DNA of 64,000 nt from an uncultured Chryseobacterium sp. (GCA_913778085.1 CAJYXJ010000041.1:24560-88559); one strand, 5' to 3'; counted from the first letter of the stretch, positions 9,066 to 19,222 are shown. Numbers and translations are program-made. The notes: a model not told the origin generated them from the sequence alone.

Positions 9066-9341
9066 ATTAATTAATATAGGAATTATCTGCCCATATTTAC
9101 TTTGTAATCTAGTGATCAATCACTAAAGATTTTATACTTATTTGTGACTTTTTCCAATGCAAAATTAGCTTATTATGCAGAAAATAAGCATGTAAAAGTG
9201 AATCCGCAAGCTAATCTTATCCAACTGTACGTGTCTATTGCGTGCTTCATCAGCGGTTTTGCGTAGACGCTAGAGTAAACCTGCTTTGGAGTACCAGTAA
9301 TTTTCAAACCTGAAAGCTTTATGGATAAAGCTTACATGGAT
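9066..9341. other. Intergenic region with palindrome and duplicated gene tail
   Basis: It holds a 7+2+7 palindrome (TAGTGAT-CA-ATCACTA, 9110-9125) that looks like an operator, a hairpin of GCTTATT/AATAAGC near 9169-9190, and at 9295-9318 a second copy of the 3' end of the next gene (see findings). No open gene of its own is supported. Confidence 0.5.
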
Positions 9342-9788
9342 TCAAATGAATTTGGAAAACCAGTAATTTTCAAGCCCGAAAGTTTTCTTGTATTGATGCA
9401 TCTCGGCAGAATTTTTCTCAAAGGACTCGTCATCTTCATCAAAAACAAGAGAATCGTGGATAATATTTCCACCAGAAACCATCATGAAAAAGTGATCAGC
9501 AGGAACATCCCCAAACTCAGAATAATGTTCGAGGATAAAATCCTTTATTTGATGATCCTCAATTATATTAATGAGTTTAGCAAGCGGAGACTGCTTTTCA
9601 AAGTCATCTCGTGATTTGATATAGTCAAAGTATATTGCAGTGCTTTCAAAGTCTCTTGCATTTTTGATCAGCCAGCAAAAATCGTCATCGAAGCGGAAAA
9701 ATAAGAATCCATCTGATTGTTTATAATCAATAGGGTCATCAATTTCAATGGTATCCTCTATGACAAGATAGGTGATATAACAGCTCAT
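9342..9788 (-). CDS. Hypothetical protein
   Basis: A 148-aa soluble acidic protein; no family recognised. The ATG at 9788 begins one base after the stop codon of the nucleoside phosphorylase gene, a spacing that suggests translational coupling. The sequence is rich in Asp, Glu and Phe, and the C-terminus …GLENYW-FSKFI is basic-aromatic. Just past the TGA stop the same frame continues for 17 codons with a near copy of this tail before another stop, so the gene end has been duplicated. It could be a small immunity- or SMI1/KNR4-like protein on composition, but this is a guess. Confidence 0.65.
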   Translation of the reverse strand: MSCYITYLVIEDTIEIDDPIDYKQSDGFLFFRFDDDFCWLIKNARDFESTAIYFDYIKSRDDFEKQSPLAKLINIIEDHQIKDFILEHYSEFGDVPADHFFMMVSGGNIIHDSLVFDEDDESFEKNSAEMHQYKKTFGLENYWFSKFI

Positions 9789-9789
9789 T

Positions 9790-10644
9790 TTAACTGATAA
9801 TTCTCTCCAATACCCATTCAATAAGGTTCTTTTCGGAAGCGTGATGATCAGAAGAGAATTCCCCGCGCCTCCTGTTGGCTATTACATTATTCACCGTAAT
9901 GGCTTTATGGCCTAAGAGTTTTGATAAAGCATAAATTGCAGAAGTTTCCATCTCAAAATTCGTCACGCCCAGATCATTTAATGTTTCAAGGAATTTATCG
10001 TCAACCGCCTTCAAGCGGAGTTGTCTTCCCTGTGGTGCATAAAAGCCCGGAAAAGTAGCCGTGTTGCCATGGTATTTTGCATCCTTATAGAGCTTACCCA
10101 GTTCCTCTGCCCAATCAGCGAAATACAGCATTGGTTTGATTTTAGCGTACGGGAACTTCTCTAAAAAGTTTTTAGAGAATTCGTTTTCAAACTCGTAATC
10201 CTGATAAAAATGCATCAGGCCGTCCAATCCTACAACATTTTGGGTAACCAGCATATTGTCTACCTGAACTTCAGGATTTACACTACCGCAGGTTCCCATT
10301 CTGAAAAGCTGCAATGCCGTGTGCTCGGATTTAAATTCCTTCTGCTGAAGGTCGATATTAACCAGTGCATCCAGCTCATTCATCACAATGTCGATATTTT
10401 CCGTACCGATTCCCGTTGACATTACGGTGATTCTTTCACCGCGAAGCATACCGGTATGTGTGTAAAACTCTCTTTTGTTTTTTCTGATCTCTACAGTATC
10501 AAAATACCTGGAAACCTTTGCTACACGATCCGGATCTCCCACAAGAATAATCTTTTCAGCGATATCTTCAGGTAAAAGGTTGAGATGGTAAACGCTTCCG
10601 TCTTCGTTCAGTACCAGTTCCGAAGCTGCAAGTTTATTGAGCAT
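9790..10644 (-). CDS. Nucleoside phosphorylase (uridine phosphorylase type)
   Basis: A 284-aa member of the PNP/UDP phosphorylase family, which splits nucleosides with phosphate into base and ribose-1-phosphate in salvage. Motifs visible are the phosphate-binding GDPDR (about 36-40), STGIGTENI (about 76-84), the GTCGS strand near 116, and the nucleobase/ribose motif FEMETSAIYAL near 230, which includes the conserved Met-Glu. These fit the uridine-phosphorylase branch better than hexameric DeoD. It is the first gene of a pair with the unknown gene downstream. Confidence 0.88.
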   Translation of the reverse strand: MLNKLAASELVLNEDGSVYHLNLLPEDIAEKIILVGDPDRVAKVSRYFDTVEIRKNKREFYTHTGMLRGERITVMSTGIGTENIDIVMNELDALVNIDLQQKEFKSEHTALQLFRMGTCGSVNPEVQVDNMLVTQNVVGLDGLMHFYQDYEFENEFSKNFLEKFPYAKIKPMLYFADWAEELGKLYKDAKYHGNTATFPGFYAPQGRQLRLKAVDDKFLETLNDLGVTNFEMETSAIYALSKLLGHKAITVNNVIANRRRGEFSSDHHASEKNLIEWVLERIIS

Positions 10645-11298
10645 AATATTTTTATAGTTTAAAATGAAAATTGTGATTTAATAAATCCTCCCCAAATATC
10701 CTTCCTCATTATTCAAAAGAAAAGCCTGTGCAGAATAGGCCGTTTTTAGTAATGAATGTGATTTCGGGGTCTAAAATTAATAAAAAAGTTTAAAAGGATA
10801 TTTAAATTATTCAATAATTTCTATGAACCCTGACTTGGCGGATATCCGAAGAAATAAAGTTATTCTCTTTATATAAAAAATCTTAGGTTGAACACCAGTC
10901 AGCTCGGGGCCATTAAATTGAAAAATAGGAAATCGGCAAATCGATTCAAATTAACCTTATTAAGAATCCGTGACAAAGCTTATTTAAGACTACGATGCCT
11001 AATACCACCGGTGCCGCTCAAAGAATGGCAAAGATTAAAATTGGTATCAGTTTATTTACAGTCGGTTAAAAGTTTAAGATTTTAATTTTAACGGAAGGCT
11101 AAAAGAAACTTCATTCTGAAAAGCTTAAAATACGGATACCGGAAACACGGATTTCTTTTTAAAACGAATTAATTGGCAGAACTTAAATTACAGGTCGCAG
11201 CTTTTTCATTCACTATGACAACCTATCGGTTGAAAATCAGAGGGTGTATCTTAAGCTTTTAAAATTCATCTGTAAAACAAAATTCACCATTCTCCTCA
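10645..11298. other. Intergenic region without a recognised gene
   Basis: About 650 bp. An imperfect GCCT…AGGC hairpin with T run lies near 10720-10747. A 65-codon TTG-start frame (10888-11085) has no start signal or protein-like composition. Nothing else is supported. Confidence 0.5.
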
Positions 11299-11622
11299 TT
11301 ATCCGCCGACCCTCTTAGTTTTAAAGCCCATATCTTTAAGGATTTCCATGATCTTATCACGGTTGTCTCCCTGAATAATTATGGTGCCGTCTTTTTCAGA
11401 ACCGCCGATACCCAGTGTGGTTTTTATCTTTTTTGATATCTTCTTTAATTCTTCCTCGCTACCTTCCCAGCCCTCAATAATCGTTACGGGTTTTCCGTTT
11501 CTGCCTTTCTTTTCAAACTTACACACCAATGGCTCTTTCTGCTTAAATTGTTCTTCAGGCATTTCAAAATCCTGCTCGTCATGATCAGGAAAAAGGTTTT
11601 TCAGTTGGTCTCTCAAATCCAT
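11299..11622 (-). CDS. Translation initiation factor SUI1/YciH family protein
   Basis: A 107-aa protein whose second half is a complete SUI1 (eIF1-like) domain, with KKIKTTLGIGGSEKDGTIIIQG at about 65-86 as its hallmark and a basic GFKTKR tail. In bacteria such proteins (E. coli YciH) bind the small ribosomal subunit and influence start-site fidelity under stress. The first 30 residues are an acidic, helical extension. It stands alone on the minus strand, divergent from the pyrophosphatase gene. Confidence 0.9.
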   Translation of the reverse strand: MDLRDQLKNLFPDHDEQDFEMPEEQFKQKEPLVCKFEKKGRNGKPVTIIEGWEGSEEELKKISKKIKTTLGIGGSEKDGTIIIQGDNRDKIMEILKDMGFKTKRVGG

Positions 11623-11763
11623 AAGGCAAAATTAATAATTATTTGGAGTAAAGAAAAATTATATATGAATTATAGCAAGGCTTGATCCGGCATAATATTT
11701 TAATGGAATCATAACAATAAAATGATTATATTTAGTAATCTATTACCAAAAAAATATTAAACT

Positions 11764-14505
11764 ATGGATCTATTTGTATTAGTACCCATTTTTGGGGTTA
11801 TTGCCTTGGTGTATACTTACCTTCAGAGCAATTGGGTTAATAAGCAGGATGCCGGAAATGAAAAAATGAAACTTATCAGCGGCCATATCGCTGACGGTGC
11901 GATGGCCTTTCTGAAGGCCGAGTACAGAATTTTAACTTATTTCGTCATCGTCGTAGCCATTCTCCTGGCGGTAATGGGCATGAGCAATGCCAATTCGCAC
12001 TGGACCATCGGAATTGCTTTTATCTTTGGAGCGATGTTCTCTGCATCGGCCGGCTTTATCGGGATGAAAATTGCCACCAAAGCCAACGTGCGGACGGCAG
12101 AGGCTGCCAGGACTTCTCTTTCAAAGGCCTTAAAGGTTTCTTTTACCGGAGGTTCCGTGATGGGAATGGGGGTTGCCGGATTGGCCGTGTTAGGATTGGG
12201 GGCCTTGTTTTTAATTATCAGACAGATATTTGCTCCAAATTCCCCGGTGGACTCTCATGAAATGGAAAGAACCATCGAAATTCTTACCGGTTTTTCATTG
12301 GGTGCCGAATCCATTGCGCTGTTTGCAAGAGTAGGCGGAGGGATTTATACCAAAGCTGCTGATGTAGGAGCGGATCTTGTAGGAAAAGTAGAAGCGGGAA
12401 TTCCTGAGGATGATCCACGAAATCCGGCCACAATTGCCGACAATGTAGGGGATAATGTAGGTGATGTTGCCGGAATGGGAGCAGATCTGTTCGGTTCTTA
12501 TGTAGCGACTGTCCTGGCAACCATGGTGCTGGGAAGAGAAACCGTTTCCCAGGATTCTTTCGGAGGTTTTGCTCCAATCCTTTTACCGATGCTGATTGCC
12601 GGGACAGGGATTATTTTTTCAATTGTAGGGACTTTATTTGTAAGAATTAATGATAATGAAGATTCATCCACCTCCAGTGTTCAGAATGCCCTGAATCTGG
12701 GGAACTGGGGAAGTATTGTCATCACGGCTATCGCTTCTTATTTCCTGGTAACCTATATTCTGCCGGATAAAATGATACTGAGGGGACATGAGTTTTCCAA
12801 AATGGGCGTTTTCGGAGCCATTATGGTAGGGCTGGTGGTTGGAACTCTAATGAGCATTATTACGGAATATTATACGGCAATGGGTAAAAGGCCGGTTTCC
12901 AGCATCGTACGGCAGTCTTCAACCGGGCATGCTACGAATATTATCGGCGGTCTTTCCGTAGGAATGGAATCAACTTTGCTGCCGATTATTGTGCTGGCAG
13001 GCGGAATTTATGGTTCCTATCTGTGTGCCGGACTGTACGGTGTAGCTATTGCCGCGGCTGGAATGATGGCAACAACAGCCATGCAGCTGGCCATTGATGC
13101 ATTCGGGCCCATTGCAGATAACGCAGGCGGAATCGCTGAAATGAGCGAATTGCCGAAAGAAGTTCGTGAGAAAACGGATATTCTGGATGCCGTAGGTAAT
13201 ACAACCGCCGCTACCGGAAAAGGATTTGCCATTGCTTCCGCAGCACTGACGGCTTTAGCTCTTTTTGCAGCGTTTGTAGGTATTGCAGGAATCGATGGGA
13301 TCGATATTTACCGGGCGGATGTATTAGCCGGATTATTTATCGGAGGAATGATTCCTTTTATCTTTTCATCTTTAGCTATTACAGCTGTCGGGCAGGCAGC
13401 TATGGCCATGGTGGAAGAGGTAAGGAGACAGTTCCGTGAAATTCCGGGAATCCTGGAAGGAAAAGCACAGCCTGAATATGAAAAATGTGTAGCTATTTCT
13501 ACCGATGCCTCCATTAGAAAAATGATGCTGCCTGGAGCTATTGCTATTATTTCACCATTATTGATCGGATTTATTTTCGGTCCCGAAGTATTGGGCGGAT
13601 TTTTAGCCGGAGCTACTGTAAGCGGGGTGTTGATGGGAATGTTTCAGAACAATGCAGGCGGTGCATGGGACAATGCCAAAAAATCATTCGAGAAAGGTGT
13701 AAATATAAGCGGAGAAACCTATTATAAGGGTTCGGAACCTCATAAAGCTTCAGTAACCGGCGACACCGTTGGTGATCCTTTCAAAGATACCTCCGGGCCT
13801 TCGATGAATATTCTGATCAAATTAATGTCAATAGTATCACTGGTTATAGCACCAACCTTAGCGGTTATGCATAAAGATAAAATAGAGGCCAACCGGAAAG
13901 CGAAACTGGAAGCTTTAACGGGAACTGCCGGTATTGCTACCGTTAATCCGGCTGCTGCAGCGGCTAACGGGACCGGAGCCGTAGTGCTGCCTGAGGTGAA
14001 AGGTTATCTGAATGAAAACGGAGACTTCGTATATGATACTGGAGCGGTAAAAGAAGTAGAGCTGAAAGACGGTAAAAAAATAAAAATTGGGGAAGGCAGC
14101 CAGATGTATCAGCTGTACGATGCCGTTAAAAACAAAGATCAGGCAGTTTTGGATCCGAACAGGTGGTATACCATCGAGAACCTTTATTTTGAAACAGGAT
14201 CCAGCGATCTGAGACCGGGTTCCGATGCGCAGCTCCTCAATCTGGTAGAGCTCTTGAATGCTTATCCGACAATGAAAATAAAACTGGGGGGATACACCGA
14301 TAACAGCGGAAACGAAGAAAGCAACCAGAAACTATCCAACTTGAGGGCCCAGACTGCGAAGCTTAAATTATTGGAGCTTGGTGTAGGCGGCGACAGGGTG
14401 GAAGCGGAAGGTTACGGTTCCCAACACCCGGTATGCGAAGCCAATGATACTGAAGAATGTATGGCGAAAAACAGAAGGATTGACGTGAGAGTGCTGTCTC
14501 TATGA
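11764..14505 (+). CDS. hppA: Membrane-bound ion-pumping pyrophosphatase fused to an OmpA-like domain
   Basis: The core (about residues 1-700) is a membrane pyrophosphatase that couples PPi hydrolysis to Na+ and/or H+ export. The PPi-site motif [11 protein letters not shown] (D200-E210), the [26 protein letters not shown] segment after it, and many membrane helices are present. [10 protein letters not shown] has Ala482, the residue found in K+-dependent members, where K+-independent ones carry Lys. After an Ala-rich linker (about 700-800), residues 801-913 are an OmpA-like peptidoglycan-binding domain with the two ligand residues Asp846 and Arg861 spaced 15 apart, as in OmpA. Family members usually stop near 700 aa, so this is a true C-terminal fusion in one uninterrupted frame. 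It has its own terminator. Confidence 0.95.
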   Translation: MDLFVLVPIFGVIALVYTYLQSNWVNKQDAGNEKMKLISGHIADGAMAFLKAEYRILTYFVIVVAILLAVMGMSNANSHWTIGIAFIFGAMFSASAGFIGMKIATKANVRTAEAARTSLSKALKVSFTGGSVMGMGVAGLAVLGLGALFLIIRQIFAPNSPVDSHEMERTIEILTGFSLGAESIALFARVGGGIYTKAADVGADLVGKVEAGIPEDDPRNPATIADNVGDNVGDVAGMGADLFGSYVATVLATMVLGRETVSQDSFGGFAPILLPMLIAGTGIIFSIVGTLFVRINDNEDSSTSSVQNALNLGNWGSIVITAIASYFLVTYILPDKMILRGHEFSKMGVFGAIMVGLVVGTLMSIITEYYTAMGKRPVSSIVRQSSTGHATNIIGGLSVGMESTLLPIIVLAGGIYGSYLCAGLYGVAIAAAGMMATTAMQLAIDAFGPIADNAGGIAEMSELPKEVREKTDILDAVGNTTAATGKGFAIASAALTALALFAAFVGIAGIDGIDIYRADVLAGLFIGGMIPFIFSSLAITAVGQAAMAMVEEVRRQFREIPGILEGKAQPEYEKCVAISTDASIRKMMLPGAIAIISPLLIGFIFGPEVLGGFLAGATVSGVLMGMFQNNAGGAWDNAKKSFEKGVNISGETYYKGSEPHKASVTGDTVGDPFKDTSGPSMNILIKLMSIVSLVIAPTLAVMHKDKIEANRKAKLEALTGTAGIATVNPAAAAANGTGAVVLPEVKGYLNENGDFVYDTGAVKEVELKDGKKIKIGEGSQMYQLYDAVKNKDQAVLDPNRWYTIENLYFETGSSDLRPGSDAQLLNLVELLNAYPTMKIKLGGYTDNSGNEESNQKLSNLRAQTAKLKLLELGVGGDRVEAEGYGSQHPVCEANDTEECMAKNRRIDVRVLSL

Positions 14506-14525
14506 TCCGGATCAAAATAGTATTG

Positions 14526-14555
14526 AAAGCACTGCCGAACGCAGTGCTTTTTTTT
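14526..14555 (+). terminator. hppA terminator
   Basis: A perfect 10-bp stem (AAAGCACTGC with complement), a 5-base loop and a long T run, just after the stop codon. Confidence 0.9.
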
Positions 14556-15001
14556 AGTAACAAATTTATTTAAATGTTGAGCTTTTTGGATTTAGCTTTA
14601 TCTTTATTATTGAGAGATCAGGTCTTCAGCCAAAAATAATTATTGAATGTTTCAGCAATATTACTCTATTTTTGAGAGTGATTGTTTTTAAGTGAAGAAT
14701 AAACGAAGTTTATTTTTAACCAAAAAATTAAAAGAGATAATGGAAAATTCCTGAATTAAAGTTTAGACGTGCTTTCAATGAATGAATTCCTCTTATTGCT
14801 ATATTTATTTTAAATTTTTACTCAAATTCGTCAATGGCCTTTTCTCCGGGTTCATGTTGATATCAAATAATAACGCAGCGGTTATCTATTGAAAAATGCC
14901 TTTACGACCGGAAAAATATGTACTAAAAATGCAACTTCCTTTTGCGTCGGTAGCGTTAAAATCTACGCCTCTGATTATTCCTTTTTGTGGCCTAAAAAAA
15001 A
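14556..15001. other. Intergenic region without a recognised gene
   Basis: About 445 AT-rich bases between convergent genes. No coding frame, clear hairpin or promoter was recognised. Confidence 0.4.
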
Positions 15002-16141
15002 TCAAAGCACCTTTTTCAAATGCTTCAGCGCATCAGTAATCAGATCATCATTTTTTGCAAAACTAAACCGGATATAATCGGAATTCTGTCTCGAATTGTA
15101 GAACGCGGAAAGTGGTAAACAGGCAACCTTTTTTTCAATCGTCAGCCATTTTGCAAATTCTACATCAGTCATGGTCTGGGATACGGATCGGAAATTGGCG
15201 ATCTGGAAGACCGCGCCTTCAGCTTTCTGTTCAACCGTCAATGCCGTCTGATTGATCAACTCATAAAAAAGATCACGTTTTCCCTGCATGAGCACCTGAT
15301 TGCCCGAAGGATCAAAAACTTCAAGATATCTCGCAATGGCATACTGGCAGGGCGCGTTGGCACCGTAAGAAATATATTGCTGATGACAACGGAATTTCGC
15401 GGTCAGGTCTTCGGCAGCAAGGAGATAGCCCACTTTCCAACCTGTAGAATGGAACATTTTCCCGAAAGAAAAAATACCGAATGACCTTTTTCTCAGCTCC
15501 GGATGCAGAAAAGCGCTGTAATGGTCCTTTCCATCAAAACAGTAAGTGTCGTAGATTTCTTCGGAGATGAGGTAGATCTCCTGATTTTCAATCAAAGTAT
15601 ACAGCTGATTCCAGTCTTCCCGGGACCAGACTTTTCCGGTAGGATTCTGGGGAGAGTTGACGATAATAGCTTTGGTTTTTCCGGTAATGCAGTTTTGCAG
15701 CTTTTCCCAGTTTATTGAAAAATCATTGTCAAGATCGTAATAGACGGGAATGCCACCGTTCAGAAAAACAGAAGGGCCGTAGGTGTAATAGGATGGCTGG
15801 ATAACCACAACTTCATCACCCGGATTCAAAATACAGCGGAGGGAAGTGTATAATGCAAAAGTAGCGCAGGGAACAATGGTTACTTCATTTTCTTTCAGGT
15901 TGATGCTGTGCTTTCTGTTCATATTAAAACCGATAACATTACTTACCAGCAGCGGATTTCCCGCAAGCGGCTCATAATTATGGTTGTTGAGATCGGCTGC
16001 TTCTTTCAGGTATTCCCGCAGACGGATATCAATGTCGAAATCCGGTAATCCCAGCGAAAGATCGAAGCTGTTATTTTTAACAGCCATCTCAGACATTTCC
16101 GTAAAAAAAGAGTAATGATTGAATCCGTAAATATTTCCCAT
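15002..16141 (-). CDS. Pyridoxal-phosphate aminotransferase, class I/II
   Basis: A 379-aa fold-type I aminotransferase. The PLP lysine lies in FSFGKMFHSTGWKVGYL (K about 229), the Asn-Pro motif in NSPQNPTGKVW, and the phosphate-site and substrate Arg regions are in place. The overall pattern (LSLGLPDF at the start, YEPLAGNPLL) matches methionine/kynurenine-type aminotransferases (YbdL/MtnE-like), which use methionine or aromatic amino acids and 2-oxo acids. Substrate choice cannot be settled from the sequence. The gene stands alone and is divergent from the M28 peptidase. Confidence 0.88.
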   Translation of the reverse strand: MGNIYGFNHYSFFTEMSEMAVKNNSFDLSLGLPDFDIDIRLREYLKEAADLNNHNYEPLAGNPLLVSNVIGFNMNRKHSINLKENEVTIVPCATFALYTSLRCILNPGDEVVVIQPSYYTYGPSVFLNGGIPVYYDLDNDFSINWEKLQNCITGKTKAIIVNSPQNPTGKVWSREDWNQLYTLIENQEIYLISEEIYDTYCFDGKDHYSAFLHPELRKRSFGIFSFGKMFHSTGWKVGYLLAAEDLTAKFRCHQQYISYGANAPCQYAIARYLEVFDPSGNQVLMQGKRDLFYELINQTALTVEQKAEGAVFQIANFRSVSQTMTDVEFAKWLTIEKKVACLPLSAFYNSRQNSDYIRFSFAKNDDLITDALKHLKKVL

Positions 16142-16229
16142 ACTTTTTGCATTTCATTCAAATATATGAAAAATACCATTCCGTCCGGGATTAAATAAAT
16201 TTTGTTATTTTTAAACAAATTATTCATCA

Positions 16230-17276
16230 ATGAGAAAACTATTCATTCCATTATTTTCAGTTGCCGTGCTGGTTGGCTGCGGTGCCGCAAAAAATACTTC
16301 CGGGCCGGCAGCTGCCCAGTCTCCGTCTGGCATGAAGGCCGACAAAGCTTTTCTCTCTGCCTACAAAGAGATTAAGGCAGAAGATTTAAAGAAAAATTTA
16401 TACGTTATTGCTTCTGATGAAATGGAAGGTAGGGACACGGGAAGTCCCGGACAAAAAAAAGCAGGGGAATATATGGTAAACTATTATAAAAGCCTTGGGA
16501 TCTCTTATCCGAAAACACTAGGCTCTTACTACCAGAAGGTTCCTGCAGATTTTATGAAGAAAAGAGGCGGCGGAAATCTTCCCGACTCCGAAAATATTTT
16601 AGCTTTTATCGAAGGTTCAGAAAAACCTCAGGAAATTGTGGTGGTTTCAGGGCATTATGATCATGTCGGAACAAGAAACGGAGTGGTTTACAACGGTGCG
16701 GATGATGACGGAAGCGGAACCGTTGCCGTGATGGAAATCGCAAAGGCCTTCCAGGCCGCCAAAAAAGCAGGAAACGGACCGAAAAGATCCATACTTTTCC
16801 TTCATGTGACCGGGGAAGAGCATGGTTTATTCGGATCAGAGTATTACACTGATCATCCGGTTTTTCCACTGTCCAATACTGTGGTTGATTTAAACATTGA
16901 CATGATCGGCCGTGATGATCCTGAAAACAGAGGAAAGCAGTATGTGTATGTCATCGGTTCTGAAATGCTGAGTTCTCAGCTGAAAGTCATCAACGAATCT
17001 GCTAATAAAATGACGAACAATCTTGAACTGAACTATAAATATGATGATCCGAACGATACGGAAAGATTATATTACAGATCGGATCATTATAATTTTGCCA
17101 AAAACAATGTTCCGGTAGCATTTTTCTTTGATGGGATCCATGAAGATTACCATAAGCCGACCGATGATGTGGAGAAAATAGATTATAATCTGCTGGCGAA
17201 AAGAACACAGCTGGTTTTTACCACTGCCTGGGAACTGGCCAACCGACCGGAAAGAATTACCGTAGACAAAAAATAA
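16230..17276 (+). CDS. M28 family zinc aminopeptidase lipoprotein
   Basis: A 348-aa lipoprotein (lipobox VLVGC, C17) with a complete M28 peptidase domain. The co-catalytic zinc ligands are visible: His in SGHYDHVG, bridging Asp in GADDDGSGT, the catalytic Glu-Glu in VTGEEHG, Asp in IDMIGRDD, and the last His in HEDYHKPTDD. Members release N-terminal amino acids from peptides; periplasmic or outer-membrane forms feed peptide uptake. No PA domain insert is seen. A hairpin follows the stop codon. Confidence 0.92.
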   Translation: MRKLFIPLFSVAVLVGCGAAKNTSGPAAAQSPSGMKADKAFLSAYKEIKAEDLKKNLYVIASDEMEGRDTGSPGQKKAGEYMVNYYKSLGISYPKTLGSYYQKVPADFMKKRGGGNLPDSENILAFIEGSEKPQEIVVVSGHYDHVGTRNGVVYNGADDDGSGTVAVMEIAKAFQAAKKAGNGPKRSILFLHVTGEEHGLFGSEYYTDHPVFPLSNTVVDLNIDMIGRDDPENRGKQYVYVIGSEMLSSQLKVINESANKMTNNLELNYKYDDPNDTERLYYRSDHYNFAKNNVPVAFFFDGIHEDYHKPTDDVEKIDYNLLAKRTQLVFTTAWELANRPERITVDKK

Positions 17277-17290
17277 TCTGCACGTCATAA

Positions 17291-17330
17291 AATGAAAGGC
17301 AAATCTGCTGTAGCAGTGTGCCTTTCATTT
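17291..17330 (+). terminator. Terminator after the M28 gene
   Basis: An 11-bp stem (AATGAAAGGCA with complement) encloses a second short stem (CTGC/GCAG). The T run after it is short, so it may be leaky towards the VOC gene. Confidence 0.65.
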
Positions 17331-17370
17331 AATCAGGATTAACAAATGAAGTAATTAAAAATCAACCAAT

Positions 17371-17733
17371 ATGAAACAAACTGTTAAATCGATCCGCTCT
17401 TTCATAGGTTCCGAAAATTTTGAAACCAGCAGGAGCTTTTACAGAGATCTCGGTTTTGAAGAAATAGTAATCGATCCGAAAATGTCCCTGTTCAGATGGA
17501 ATGACGCCGGATTCTATCTTCAGGATGCTTACGTTAAAGACTGGATCGACAATACAATGGTTTTCATCGAAGTAGACAATACGGATGAATTTTTCCAACA
17601 GCTTTTAAGTTTAAATCTTACCGAAAAATATAATACCGCAAAAATATCTCCAGTGAGAACAATGCCTTGGGGAAAAGAATGTTTTGTGCATGATCCAAGT
17701 GGGGTTCTGTGGCATTTCGGGGAGTTTTTTTAA
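17371..17733 (+). CDS. VOC family (glyoxalase/bleomycin-resistance-like) protein
   Basis: A 120-aa protein with the two beta-alpha-beta-beta-beta modules of the vicinal-oxygen-chelate fold: FIGSENFETSRSFYRDLGF near the start and the C-terminal CFVHDPSGVLWHFGEFF strand. Single-domain members act as dimers, often metal-dependent lyases, dioxygenases or drug-binding proteins. The residues do not allow a substrate to be named. Confidence 0.82.
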   Translation: MKQTVKSIRSFIGSENFETSRSFYRDLGFEEIVIDPKMSLFRWNDAGFYLQDAYVKDWIDNTMVFIEVDNTDEFFQQLLSLNLTEKYNTAKISPVRTMPWGKECFVHDPSGVLWHFGEFF

Positions 17734-18123
17734 TATAAATCAAAATCAACCGGTCTAAGCAAAACTTGTTATCATTATTGATAGAAAAATTATAATATCG
17801 ATTGGTTTTCTTTTATATTGCTGCAAGGAGGACTATAGGTTCGGATGAATTTGATATGATTACCACCCGGCTTGATCTGGTAAGTAAAAATATAATGACT
17901 GAGGAAGTCCGCAAATTCCAGGAAAACGGTAAGTTAAAATTAAAAGGCGATAAATACTTGACAGATCATTGTCAAAATATTCATCAATTGGATATGGATC
18001 CGTGCAGGAAAAATAAGGCTAGCGAATGGCTTATATTATTGAAACAGGAAAATCATTCATGTTATTTTTCACAGAACATTTATATTACTAATTTCGTACT
18101 TTTAAAGTATGCACTGTAAGACC
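17734..18123. other. Intergenic region, possible gene remnant
   Basis: A plus-strand frame runs from about 17802 to 18119 and reads partly protein-like (ATG at 17856), but has no recognised family and overlaps the next gene's start. A TAATTTCG sequence at 18089-18096 is a one-mismatch -7 box for the endonuclease gene. Confidence 0.3.
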
Positions 18124-18624
18124 ATGATCTACGCTTTTGATACCTATTATTACGACAATTACGCCAATACGATCTGTCTGGCATTTCCGGATTGGACCTC
18201 CGAACACGAAGCTGAAATTTTCAGAGAAAGAACAGCTATTTCTTCAGATTATGAAAGCGGTGCCTTTTATAAGCGTGAATTGCCCTGTATCTTAAGCCTC
18301 TTAAACAAAATAAACTTGAACCCAAATGATCTCATCATTGTAGACGGCTATGTCACTTTAGATGAAAACGGAAAAAATGGCCTCGGCGGTTATCTTTATG
18401 AAGCCCTGAACCAAAAAATTCCCGTTGTAGGAATTGCTAAAAACGGTTTCAACAGCAATGATCCTGAAAGAAGAACGGTTTATCGCGGCGAGAGCAAAAC
18501 CCCGCTTTTCCTGACATCAAAAGGAGTAGATGTAGATGAAATAAAAGCGAAGCTTAAACAAATGCACGGCAGTTTCAGAATTCCGACACTGCTGAAAAAG
18601 CTGGACCACTTGACAAGAAGCTGA
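18124..18624 (+). CDS. nfi: Endonuclease V-like protein (deoxyinosine 3'-endonuclease family)
   Basis: A short (166 aa), divergent member of the endonuclease V family, which nicks nucleic acids next to deaminated adenine (inosine). The three acidic catalytic positions can be aligned: D6 in FDTYY, E52 in RELPCIL and D74 in IIVDGYV; the later KNGFNSND and PLFLTSKG segments also match. It lacks the N-terminal 30 or so residues of E. coli Nfi. An upstream ATG at 18109 would add five residues; 18124 was preferred because a -7-like box places the transcript start near 18102. Function is likely repair but could be RNA-directed. Confidence 0.78.
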   Translation: MIYAFDTYYYDNYANTICLAFPDWTSEHEAEIFRERTAISSDYESGAFYKRELPCILSLLNKINLNPNDLIIVDGYVTLDENGKNGLGGYLYEALNQKIPVVGIAKNGFNSNDPERRTVYRGESKTPLFLTSKGVDVDEIKAKLKQMHGSFRIPTLLKKLDHLTRS

Positions 18625-18838
18625 ATTGGAATCAGGCCAATAAGAAAAAAATTGTCTGAAAGTATCGGTCCACATTACAGATGATGTCCTCATTTATAAA
18701 CTTATTGAAGACAGTCCAAACAATTCTTCAACAAGTGATAAATATCAGGCCGATATTATTTTTATTGATTCTAAATAGATATAAATTTGCTGTAATAAAA
18801 ACACAACAATCATATCCATATCAATTTTTGTTTTTTCG
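18625..18838. other. Short intergenic region
   Basis: AT-rich sequence between the endonuclease gene and the terminator hairpin; no gene or motif recognised. Confidence 0.35.
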
Positions 18839-18866
18839 AACCGGCAGCTTAAAGCCGGTTTTTTAT
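18839..18866 (+). terminator. Terminator after the endonuclease V gene
   Basis: A 7-bp GC-rich stem (AACCGGC/GCCGGTT) with an 8-base loop and T run on the plus strand. Confidence 0.75.
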
Positions 18867-19222
18867 TTTTGATACAGGGATTTTCTGTATTCAATGCCCC
18901 ATTTTGCGATTTCATCGATAATAGGCTCGATGGTTTTTCCGTATTCCGAGACTTCATATTGCACCGTTATTGGTTTTGTATCCAGAACAGTACGTTTGAT
19001 AAGATGATTGATCTCCATATCCTGTAGCTCTTTGGAAAGCATCTTGGCTGCAATGCCGTCGATTTCCCTGAGGAGATCCATAAACCGCATTGTACCGCCT
19101 TGCATAAGAGTACCTAAAATATGAAATTTCCATTTACCGGATAAAATCTCCATCGAATCTCTGATGGCGTTCATTCTATTTTTACATATCGGGGAAGTAT
19201 TGAAATTGGCCTCCTTTTTCAT
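18863..19222 (-). CDS. HxlR-family transcriptional regulator
   Basis: A 119-aa winged-helix regulator with the HxlR core: CKNRMNAIRDSMEILSGKWKFHILGTL at about 13-39, RFMDLLREIDGIAAKMLSKELQDME for recognition helix and linker, and the YEVSEYGKTIEPII wing. A Cys at position 13 sits where several family members carry a redox- or aldehyde-sensing cysteine. It is divergent from a gene for a DsbA-like thiol protein 150 bp away, which suggests it controls that gene and itself in response to thiol stress; this link is inferred from layout. Confidence 0.88.
   Translation of the reverse strand: MKKEANFNTSPICKNRMNAIRDSMEILSGKWKFHILGTLMQGGTMRFMDLLREIDGIAAKMLSKELQDMEINHLIKRTVLDTKPITVQYEVSEYGKTIEPIIDEIAKWGIEYRKSLYQK

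Noticed and set aside
10888-11085. 65-codon open frame
   Set aside because: TTG start, no promoter, no protein-like features.
17802-18119. Open frame with TTG start between the VOC and endonuclease V genes
   Set aside because: No family, no convincing promoter, and it overlaps the next gene's start; listed only as part of the intergenic note.
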